Shown in pieces: positions 44,361-51,569 of a stretch of 64,000 nucleotides of DNA (its first letter is position 1; every line of letters begins with the position of its first letter). A model generated the notes under the pieces. The model was not told the DNA's origin. It worked only from the letters and a program-made list of their open reading frames with translations, and did no database searches. The DNA is taken from contig NZ_JANCPR020000009.1 in assembly GCF_028657195.3 (NCBI RefSeq), positions 186,001-250,000 of the forward strand, given 5' to 3'. Both the position numbers and the translations under genes were made by a program. The DNA comes from Streptomyces iconiensis. Its GTDB lineage: Bacteria; Actinomycetota; Actinomycetes; Streptomycetales; Streptomycetaceae.

Positions 44361-46268
44361 ATGGGAGGCACGACAGGCGGGTACTGGACGCCAGGGCCTG
44401 TAGGGGGCGTTACTGATTCCAAAACGGGCCAGCCGGATGGATCGGGCTACACCCCGCAGGAAATGGACAAGATGGGGGAGCCCAATGTCGCTCCCCAGCT
44501 GACGCGTACAGGCGCTCCGTTCGACCAGTACGGCGGAAAGCCGCCTCTGGTTCTGAGCCCGGAGTTCCTGCCGCCGCTCCCCACGACGGACTTCGACACA
44601 TACCGGCTCAACGACATGGTCGACATGGTCGAGGGCGCCATGCCCCAGCAGTTGGAAGACGTGGGCGACGCACTCTGGACGGCGGCCTCGGAGCTGAAGA
44701 AAGCCGGGGACGAACTCACCAAGCACATCGGCGAGGTGGACTGGGACGGCGTCTCTGCGTCCGCTTTCCGCAGCTGGGGCGAAAAGTTGGGCAAGAGCAC
44801 CCTCCGATTCGGGGACTACGTCGCCACTGTCGGCACGCAGCTGAAGGCCGCGGGAGTCGGCCTGGCAATGGTCAAGTCTTCTGTGACTCCCCTGCGTTAT
44901 GAAGGGCCCGGCCTGACCATCCAGGACATTCCTTCGCCTGCGCGCGTCAAGGGCAACGCGGCGATGAAGAACCTGGAGTCCAAGAAGCTCAAGGAAGAGA
45001 ACGCCAAGGCTGAGGCGAACCGCAAAGAAGCGGTTATCCAGATGAACAAGCTCAGCTCCTACTACACCGTTTCGCGCGACAACATGAAGGTGGCGCAGAT
45101 GCCCACCTTCCCGCCGATGCCGGAGAGTGTGGGGGTGCCGAAGCCAGCGACCTCGGACCTTGAGGAGAATCCTGCGCCGACGGGTGCGGCTGGTGGTGCT
45201 GGCGGAAACACGGTCGCTGGTGCCGCACAGGGTGGTTCCGCCACGTCTGGGCATCCGGGGAGCTTGGGCGTCGCCGGTAGCGACTCCGGTTTTACGGACC
45301 AAGGCCGTCCGCAAGATCGTTTTGACCCAGGACCCCCTAGCGACGTTTCGTCGATTCCCGACTCGCGAGTGGGTACGGACATCAACAGCACGGCGCCGCC
45401 ACCTCTCACAATTCCCAACAGTGGGGGGCCGCCTACTGCGACTCCGCCGCCGACCGGAGGCTTGGCAGGACCGCCCCCCATTGGCGGTCCTGGCATGCCT
45501 CCGCCCACGTTGATGCCGAAGGCCGGCAAAATCGGAGGAGGCTCGCCAGTTAGGCCCACCGCACCGCCCGTCCAGGGTGGCCTGGGGCGGCCCCGCCCCG
45601 GTCCGATGAATCCCGGGCCGATTGGGCGGCCGGGTGGGCCGATGGCTCCCGGGCCGGTGGGAACTGGTCAGACGGGGCCTGGTGGCAGGGCAGTTGGCAC
45701 GCCAGCTGGGCAGGGCGGTATGGGACGCCCCGGGATGATGGGGCCCGGCATGATGGGCCCGGGCGGTGGCGCGGCAGGTGGGCAAGGCTCGGCCAACGGC
45801 GGTGCTCGCGCTGCTCGGCCAGGCGGAATCGTCGGCGGGACACCGAGCCGACCGCAATCGCCGGGGAACTCGTCTGGCATTCCCCGTGGAACTGTTGTGG
45901 GGGGCGAGAACTCGGCGACAGGACGTCCCGTGGGGATGGGCGGTGTTCCGGGGGCCATGGGCGCCAATGGCGCCGGGGCATCAGGGCAGGGCGCCTCAGG
46001 GCGAAGGGTTGCTTCCAGCCCAGGCGGTGTCGTGGGTTCGCCCAGAGGCGGGGAATCCGCGCAGGGCCGCACGAGGCGGGACTTCACGCCTGGAGGAACG
46101 GGCCTTGTCCGCGGTGGCGCCCAGGGCGCGGGGACGAGCGGTTCCAGGGGAAACACGGGGTCGCGAGAGCGGTCCCGCGACGAGAGGCAAAGGCCGGACT
46201 ATCTCGTCGAAGGCGAAGAAGCAGGGCCGGCAGGGCGGCGCGGGGTTGTCCCGCCAGTAGTCGAGTAG
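44361..46268 (+). CDS. WXG-domain protein with long Gly/Pro-rich C-terminus, putative ESX substrate
   Basis: A 635-residue protein. Residues about 70-240 form a helical PPE/WXG-like domain: FDTYRLNDMVDMVEGAMPQQLEDVGDALWTAASELKKAGDEL, then VDWDGVSASAFRSWGEKLG at the helix turn, and a charged coiled coil (MKNLESKKLKEENAKAEANRKEAVIQMNKL). From about 260 onwards it is low complexity, rich in Gly, Pro and Ala with PGMM, GGP and RPG repeats. It ends in a charged segment (SRERSRDERQRPDYLVEGEE). No signal peptide is visible. This domain order resembles mycobacterial PPE-type substrates in plan only. The codons are less GC-biased than in flanking genes. Confidence 0.65.
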   Translation: MGGTTGGYWTPGPVGGVTDSKTGQPDGSGYTPQEMDKMGEPNVAPQLTRTGAPFDQYGGKPPLVLSPEFLPPLPTTDFDTYRLNDMVDMVEGAMPQQLEDVGDALWTAASELKKAGDELTKHIGEVDWDGVSASAFRSWGEKLGKSTLRFGDYVATVGTQLKAAGVGLAMVKSSVTPLRYEGPGLTIQDIPSPARVKGNAAMKNLESKKLKEENAKAEANRKEAVIQMNKLSSYYTVSRDNMKVAQMPTFPPMPESVGVPKPATSDLEENPAPTGAAGGAGGNTVAGAAQGGSATSGHPGSLGVAGSDSGFTDQGRPQDRFDPGPPSDVSSIPDSRVGTDINSTAPPPLTIPNSGGPPTATPPPTGGLAGPPPIGGPGMPPPTLMPKAGKIGGGSPVRPTAPPVQGGLGRPRPGPMNPGPIGRPGGPMAPGPVGTGQTGPGGRAVGTPAGQGGMGRPGMMGPGMMGPGGGAAGGQGSANGGARAARPGGIVGGTPSRPQSPGNSSGIPRGTVVGGENSATGRPVGMGGVPGAMGANGAGASGQGASGRRVASSPGGVVGSPRGGESAQGRTRRDFTPGGTGLVRGGAQGAGTSGSRGNTGSRERSRDERQRPDYLVEGEEAGPAGRRGVVPPVVE

Positions 46269-46288
46269 ACCAGGTGGGAGCAGCGGAC

Positions 46289-47521
46289 ATGGCAGGGATG
46301 AGCCGTCGGGGGCGACGGAGCGGGCAGCGTGGCCTGATGGCTGTGCTGGCCGGTGTCGGTGCGTGGACCGTCTGTCTTTCGGCGCTGACTCCTTCAGCTG
46401 TGGCCCAGGATGCCCAGTCGCAGCAGTGGTATTTGAAGGCTATGCAGGCCGAGAAGATGTGGGAGGTCAGTACAGGTAAGGGTGTCAAGGTCGCCGTTGT
46501 TGACTCGGGTATTGATTCCTCGACGCCTTCCCTGAAGGGGCAAGTCCTGCCCGGCAAAGATGTATCCCGGCTCCCTGGGAGTACGGAGACCGACAAGACG
46601 GGCCACGGAACCACCATGGCCGAACTCATCGCTGGCACTGGGAAGTCGGGGTCGCTGAAGGGCTTGGCACCGGATGCGAAGATCATCCCGATCCGCGTCT
46701 CCTTGAAAGGGACTGACGGTAAGACCAGTTGGGACCCCATTATCGCAGGCGTTCGAGCCGCAGCGGATACCGATGCTCAGATTATCAGCATGTCCATCGG
46801 TAACGTTGCTCCTGACCCCCACCTTTTGGACGCAGTCAAGTACGCGGCTAAGAAGGGCAAACTACTCCTGGCGTCTGCGGGTAACGATGGCGCCAAGCGC
46901 AACGAACCGAACTACCCCGCTGGCTATGCCTATGCGGCGGGGGTTGCTGCTACCGACGAATCAGGGAAGGTCGCGGACTTTTCCAACACCGCGAGTCGCC
47001 CTGACATGGCAGCCCCGGGCGTCAACATTCCCAGCTGGTGCACCGAGACGAGGGAGGACTATTGCAGTGGGCGGAATGGCACTAGTGCTGCTGCCGCCCT
47101 CGCCTCGGCCTCCGCGGCTCTCCTCTGGTCCAAGCATCCCGACTGGACCGCCAACCAGGTTCTTCGGGTTCTGTTGAAGACGGCAGGGCTGCAGGGGAAA
47201 AATGTCAAGCCCAGCAAGTACATCGGCTATGGCTCGGTCCGCCCCCGTATCAATCTCCTGGAAGGCGAGGGCGATCCGGGTGATCCCGAGATCAGTCCTC
47301 TCACGAACAAGAAGCTTGGTCCTCCCGCGAAGAAGTCTTCCGATTCCTCCGAGTCCGGGAATGCTGACGGTGCCCCGGACAAGGTGAAGGTGGCGGATTC
47401 CGCGTCCGATGACGACGAGGGCAGCGCTGTGCTGCCTGTGATCGGTGTGGGGGCGGGCGTAGTTGTCCTCGCGGGCGGTGGCTTCGCGTTCGCTCGTATG
47501 AGGCGGAAGAGCGGGACGTGA
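46289..47521 (+). CDS. Mycosin-like S8 protease, array copy 1
   Basis: A 410-residue exported subtilase. Signal peptide GLMAVLAGVGAWTVCLSALTPSAVA; triad Asp72 (VVDSGID), His106 (GHGTTMAEL) and Ser266 (GTSAAAALASA); oxyanion Asn199 (ASAGNDG). After the protease a charged linker (KKLGPPAKKSSDSSESGNADG) leads to one transmembrane helix (VLPVIGVGAGVVVLAGGGFAFA) and a basic tail. The ATG at 46289 has GGGAG 8 bases upstream. Codons include many T/A third positions (gtt, ggt, tct), unlike the surrounding genes. Copy 2 begins within a few bases of its stop, so the array is likely one transcript. Confidence 0.85.
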   Translation: MAGMSRRGRRSGQRGLMAVLAGVGAWTVCLSALTPSAVAQDAQSQQWYLKAMQAEKMWEVSTGKGVKVAVVDSGIDSSTPSLKGQVLPGKDVSRLPGSTETDKTGHGTTMAELIAGTGKSGSLKGLAPDAKIIPIRVSLKGTDGKTSWDPIIAGVRAAADTDAQIISMSIGNVAPDPHLLDAVKYAAKKGKLLLASAGNDGAKRNEPNYPAGYAYAAGVAATDESGKVADFSNTASRPDMAAPGVNIPSWCTETREDYCSGRNGTSAAAALASASAALLWSKHPDWTANQVLRVLLKTAGLQGKNVKPSKYIGYGSVRPRINLLEGEGDPGDPEISPLTNKKLGPPAKKSSDSSESGNADGAPDKVKVADSASDDDEGSAVLPVIGVGAGVVVLAGGGFAFARMRRKSGT

Positions 47522-47640
47522 GAGGGGGCGCGGGTGCAGCAGGTGGGGGAGCACTGCCATGGCGGTGTTCTGGGAATGTGGCTGCATGCGTGCGTGAACG
47601 GGGCTTGGCGATCAACGTAGGGACAGGAACGGGGGCCACG

Positions 47641-48843
47641 ATGCGCCGGCGGATCGGGGCCGTGTTGGCGGCGGCGGGGGCGATGGCGGTTCTTCAGGCC
47701 GGCTTGGCCCCTGTGGCGCATGCGGACGGGGTGCAGGAGCAGCAGTGGTACCTGGACGCGATGCAGGCCGAGAAGATGTGGGAGGTCAGCACGGGCAAGG
47801 GTGTCAAGGTCGCCGTGGTCGACTCAGGTCTTGATTCCTCAACGCCTTCCTTGCGGGGCCAAGTCCTGCCGGGTAAGGATGTGTCGAGGCTGCCCGGGGG
47901 GACGGATACTGATAAGTCCGGTCATGGGACGACGATGGCGGAGCTGATCGCTGGGACTGGTAGGGCCGGGTCGTTGAAGGGACTTGCGCCTGACGCGAAG
48001 GTCATCCCCATCCGGGTCGCTCTGCAGGGGACTGATGGCAAGACCAGTTGGGACCCTCTTATCGCAGGTGTTCGGGCCGCTGCGGACACGGATGCCCAGA
48101 TCATCAGTATGTCTATCGGTACTGACGCTCCAGATCCGCGTCTTTTGGATGCCGTCAAATTCGCAGCCAACAAGGGAAAGTTGTTCCTGGCATCCGCAGG
48201 CAACGACCGCAATAAGAAGAACTACGAGCATTTCCCTGCTGGCTTCCCCCATGCTGTTTCGGTTGCTGCCACGGATGAGACAGGTAAGGTCGCAGAATAC
48301 TCCAATAGTGCGAGCGACGTCGATATAGCTGCTCCGGGGACGAATATCCCTGGTTGGTGGTGCGACAAGGCGAGGAAGCGCTATTGCGACCAGAACGGCG
48401 GCACCAGTGCTGCCACCGCTCTCGCCTCGGCTTCCGCGGCTCTCCTCTGGTCCAAGCATCCCGACTGGACCGCCAACCAGGTTCTCCGCGTCCTGTTGAA
48501 CACGACAGGGTTGAAGGAGAAGCACATCAAGCCCAGTGTCTACCTCGGCCACGGAGCGGTCCGCCCAAGGGCCAATCTCCTGGAAGGCAAGGGTGATCCG
48601 GGTGATCCCGAGATCAGTCCTCTCACGAACAAGAAGCTTGGTCCTCCCGCGAAGAAGTCTTCCGGTTCCTCCAAGTCCGGGGACGCTGACGGTGTCCCGG
48701 ACAAGGTGAAGGTGGCGGATTCGGCCGCCGGTGACGACAAGGGCAGCGTGGTGCTGCCTGTCGTCGGTGTAGGCGCAGGCGTGGTGGTCCTCGCAGGCGG
48801 TGGCTTCGCGATTGCTCGTATGAGGCGGAAGAGCGAGACGTGA
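47641..48843 (+). CDS. Mycosin-like S8 protease, array copy 2
   Basis: A 400-residue exported subtilase very similar to copy 1. Signal peptide [28 protein letters not shown]; triad Asp61, His95 and Ser256 (GGTSAATALASA); oxyanion Asn present (ASAGNDR). It has the same linker and C-terminal transmembrane helix. A stretch of about 69 bases (48594-48662) is identical to 47274-47342 in copy 1, pointing to recent duplication or gene conversion. The ATG at 47641 is chosen because it starts the signal peptide; an in-frame GTG at 47518 overlaps copy 1's stop but would add a non-signal-like extension. Confidence 0.85.
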   Translation: MRRRIGAVLAAAGAMAVLQAGLAPVAHADGVQEQQWYLDAMQAEKMWEVSTGKGVKVAVVDSGLDSSTPSLRGQVLPGKDVSRLPGGTDTDKSGHGTTMAELIAGTGRAGSLKGLAPDAKVIPIRVALQGTDGKTSWDPLIAGVRAAADTDAQIISMSIGTDAPDPRLLDAVKFAANKGKLFLASAGNDRNKKNYEHFPAGFPHAVSVAATDETGKVAEYSNSASDVDIAAPGTNIPGWWCDKARKRYCDQNGGTSAATALASASAALLWSKHPDWTANQVLRVLLNTTGLKEKHIKPSVYLGHGAVRPRANLLEGKGDPGDPEISPLTNKKLGPPAKKSSGSSKSGDADGVPDKVKVADSAAGDDKGSVVLPVVGVGAGVVVLAGGGFAIARMRRKSET

Positions 48844-48962
48844 GGCAGGGTGTGGGCGCAGCAGGTGAGAGAGCGCTGTCACGGCAGCGGTCCGGGAATG
48901 CGGTTGCCCGCACAGGTGCGCAGGGCTTGACGATCAACGTAGGGACAGGAACGGGGGCCACG

Positions 48963-50165
48963 ATGCGCCGGCGGATCGGGGTCGTACTGGCGGCGGCAGG
49001 GGCGATGGCGGTTGTGCAGGCGGGGCTGGCGCCGGTCGCCCACGCGGCGGGGGTGCAGGAGAAGCAGTGGTACCTGGACGCGATGCAGATCCCGAAGATC
49101 TGGAAGGTCAGCACGGGCAAGGGAATCAAGGTCGCTGTGGTCGACACCGGAGTGGACGCGTCCACCACGTCCCTGCGAGGCCAGGTGCTTCCCGGTAAGA
49201 CCCTTGTCGACGCTCCGGGCGACGAGAACAAGGACGACAACGGCCATGGAACCACCGCGGCGGAAATGATCGCGGGAACGGGGAAGGGCGGCACGCTGAA
49301 AGGCGTTGCCCCTGACGCGAAGATCCTGCCTTTCCGTGCGGGTGTCGAGGGCATCAAGGACATGAAGCGGGGGACGCTGGGTGGCCGTGAAGAGGCGGTC
49401 CGTGCCGCTGCGGACAGTGAAGCGAACATCATCTACATAGCCTTCAACGCGGCTCCGGGCGCGCAGATGGAGGACGCCCTCAAGTACGCGAGCAGCAAAG
49501 GGAAGTTGCTGATCGCGGGCGCGGGTGATGACGGAAACAACGGCAACTCCATGTCGAAGATCTACCCCGCCTCCCACCCGAACGTCGCGACGGTCGCCTC
49601 TACGGGGAAGACCGATTCCGTCTCGAAGTTCTCTTCGTACGGCGACTCGATCTCTCTCGCGGCTCCCGGCGAACAGCTCCCTGCCTGGTGTGACGCCAAG
49701 CGTGCGCGGTACTGCGCGGATGCTTCCGGGACGGGCTATTCCGCTGCCATTACTTCCGGCGCAGCCGCACTCGTCTGGGCCAAGCACCCGGACTGGACGG
49801 CCAATCAGGTACTCCGCGTACTGCTGGAGACGGCAGGCCGTTCGGAGGGCAAGAAGAACACCGTCAGCAAGTACATCGGGTACGGCGCTGTCCGTCCCCG
49901 TATGAATCTCCTGGAGGGGGAGGGCGATCCGGGCGCCCGGGACACACATCCCCTTACAGGAAAGAAAGTCCGGATTTCCGCACCGGACTTCGAGGACCGT
50001 AAGCCTTCGCAAGCGAACGAAACCGATACCCCTCGCAAGGCGAAGATGGCAGACTCCGCGTCGAACGACGGGAAAAGCCTGGTGCTGCCTCTCGTCGGGG
50101 TCGGGGCGGGGGTCGTGATTCTCGTGGGATGCGGCTTCGCGGTCGTACGCCTGAGGCGGAACTAG
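48963..50165 (+). CDS. Mycosin-like protein, array copy 3, catalytically degenerate
   Basis: A 400-residue protein with the same architecture as copies 1 and 2: signal peptide ([28 protein letters not shown]), subtilase domain, linker and C-terminal transmembrane helix. Asp61 (VVDTGVD) and His95 (GHGTTAAEM) are kept. The nucleophile motif GTS reads GTG ([12 protein letters not shown], Gly258, codon 49734-49736), and the oxyanion Asn is Asp189 (GAGDDG in place of SAGND). A Ser exists two residues later (Ser260) but is out of register. It is probably an inactive pseudoprotease, perhaps a structural or regulatory paralogue. A block of 51 bases around its start is identical to copy 2. Confidence 0.82.
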   Translation: MRRRIGVVLAAAGAMAVVQAGLAPVAHAAGVQEKQWYLDAMQIPKIWKVSTGKGIKVAVVDTGVDASTTSLRGQVLPGKTLVDAPGDENKDDNGHGTTAAEMIAGTGKGGTLKGVAPDAKILPFRAGVEGIKDMKRGTLGGREEAVRAAADSEANIIYIAFNAAPGAQMEDALKYASSKGKLLIAGAGDDGNNGNSMSKIYPASHPNVATVASTGKTDSVSKFSSYGDSISLAAPGEQLPAWCDAKRARYCADASGTGYSAAITSGAAALVWAKHPDWTANQVLRVLLETAGRSEGKKNTVSKYIGYGAVRPRMNLLEGEGDPGARDTHPLTGKKVRISAPDFEDRKPSQANETDTPRKAKMADSASNDGKSLVLPLVGVGAGVVILVGCGFAVVRLRRN

Positions 50166-50241
50166 ACGCGGCGCTGAATGCGTCGAAGTGAGAACAGGCT
50201 GTCCGCAGTGCGGGACGCAGCTGAAACGGAGGATGCAGTTC

Positions 50242-50598
50242 ATGTCTGGCAAGCAGAAGCTAAGCCATGGTGAAGTAGTCCATTTCAAGGGCACTCTCGA
50301 TGAGATCGGCGGGCAGTTGGAAGGGAACCTCCGGGCTCTCTCCCAGCTCATCGCCACCGCACAGGCCGGGTGGAAGGGCGCAGGTGGTGGCGCCTTCCGC
50401 GTGGCGCAGGAGCGCATCAACGACGACCACCGGGCGCTGCACAACCTTCTCTACGGCATCTACAACGCCGTGGACCAGACGCAGAAGGTCGGCTCCGGCA
50501 ACGACGACTCGATCCTCGACGAGTTCAAGCGGATCGACATGAACGGCTCCGACCCCGGCGGCGCGGTTCCCGGCATGAGCAAGCTCAACGGCATTTAG
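50242..50598 (+). CDS. WXG100-family ESX substrate (EsxB-like)
   Basis: A 118-residue small helical-hairpin protein: helix 1 [31 protein letters not shown], the turn motif W-K-G ([11 protein letters not shown]), and helix 2 [27 protein letters not shown]. The ATG at 50242 is placed by a GGAGG 9 bases upstream. With the next gene it forms the usual Esx heterodimer pair exported by EccC. It is slightly longer than the 100-residue norm because of a C-terminal tail ([19 protein letters not shown]). Confidence 0.88.
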   Translation: MSGKQKLSHGEVVHFKGTLDEIGGQLEGNLRALSQLIATAQAGWKGAGGGAFRVAQERINDDHRALHNLLYGIYNAVDQTQKVGSGNDDSILDEFKRIDMNGSDPGGAVPGMSKLNGI

Positions 50599-50652
50599 CC
50601 GACCCCGTCCGGATCGGCAGTACCCCGCGCATCACTCTTGAAAGGAGACACC

Positions 50653-50970
50653 ATGGCAGCCAGTTCTGGCGGCGACATGGTCATGGAAATCCATTACGCG
50701 ACTGTTGAGCAGATCGCGGGCGACATCAAGGTGCGCCGCGAACTGCTGGACCGCCAGCTCGAAGCGCTGTGGGCGGCGGTCTCGAAGGTCGACGACGCGT
50801 GGGAAGGTGACGCGCGCGCCGCGTTCAACATCATCAAGAAGCAGTGGGACCAGCGCGTGCAGAGCCTGTCCTCGACGCTGACCCAGATGGAGACAAAGGT
50901 CCGTCAGGGCAACGACCAGTACCAGGCGACCGACCGTCATGCGGCGAAGTTTTTCGAGAACCTCGGGTAG
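50653..50970 (+). CDS. WXG100-family ESX substrate (EsxA-like)
   Basis: A 105-residue WXG100 protein: helix 1 YATVEQIAGDIKVRRELLDRQLEALWAAVSKV, turn DDAWEGDARAAF (W-E-G) and helix 2 IIKKQWDQRVQSLSSTLTQMETKVRQGNDQY. AAAGGAGA precedes the ATG. It is the second member of the pair; 54 bases separate it from the first. A strong hairpin terminator follows at 51017-51058. In Streptomyces coelicolor the orthologous pair influences development. Confidence 0.92.
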   Translation: MAASSGGDMVMEIHYATVEQIAGDIKVRRELLDRQLEALWAAVSKVDDAWEGDARAAFNIIKKQWDQRVQSLSSTLTQMETKVRQGNDQYQATDRHAAKFFENLG

Positions 50971-51016
50971 GCGGAGACCCGCAGAGCCCTGCGGCATAAC
51001 AGCAGCGGCAGCGCAC

Positions 51017-51058
51017 GAGAAGGCGGCAGGGACCCTATGAGGGCCCTGCCGCCTTCTC
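51017..51058 (+). terminator. Strong hairpin terminator after the Esx pair
   Basis: GAGAAGGCGGCAGGG (51017-51031) pairs perfectly with CCCTGCCGCCTTCTC (51044-51058). The inner bases CCCT/AGGG extend the stem around an ATG loop, leaving one bulged A. Confidence 0.8.
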
Positions 51059-51150
51059 ACGTTTCCGAACACCGCTCCGACCGGCCCGACAGCGTCGGCT
51101 CGTGCAGCGCCGACTGCACACCGCTGACACCACTGACGCCCAGGGCCGAC

Positions 51151-51381
51151 TCACATGATGTCGAACTCCCCGTCCCGCGCCCCCAGAACGAAGGCACGCC
51201 ACTCCGCCTCCGTGTAGCGCAGCACCGTCTCCGGATCCTTCGAGTTCCGCATCGCGACGGCGCCGCCCGGCAGATGCGCGATCTCCACCCGCTCGTCCTC
51301 CGGGCCGCCCGGCGCGCTCTCCCACACGGCGTCGGAGATGTCCATCGCGTACAGCTCGTCCTTCTCCTGCTGGGTCCCCAT
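51151..51381 (-). CDS. DUF397 family small protein
   Basis: A 76-residue acidic protein with the DUF397 pattern: VWESAPGG...VEIAHLPGGAVAMRNSKDPETVLRYTEAEWRAFVLGARDGEFD. DUF397 proteins usually sit next to an XRE-type regulator in Streptomyces, with which they form developmental control pairs. None is adjacent here; instead the gene lies between the Esx terminator and eccC, on the eccC strand. It is possibly a partner of a regulator elsewhere. Confidence 0.8.
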   Translation of the reverse strand: MGTQQEKDELYAMDISDAVWESAPGGPEDERVEIAHLPGGAVAMRNSKDPETVLRYTEAEWRAFVLGARDGEFDIM

Positions 51382-51569
51382 CAGCGGGTGCTCCTCCCCT
51401 TGCTGTTCAGGGCTCCAGGAGCCCTCTGGTCACGCCGAAGATGTTCCCAGCCCGCCACCTGCCGGTCCAACCCACCGTGCCCCGGCCCGCACTGCTCTCC
51501 AACTCCCCACGGCCCCCCGACTCCAGCCCTCCGACGCGCACGACACCTCAAGCCCCGGCCTCCGTCACC

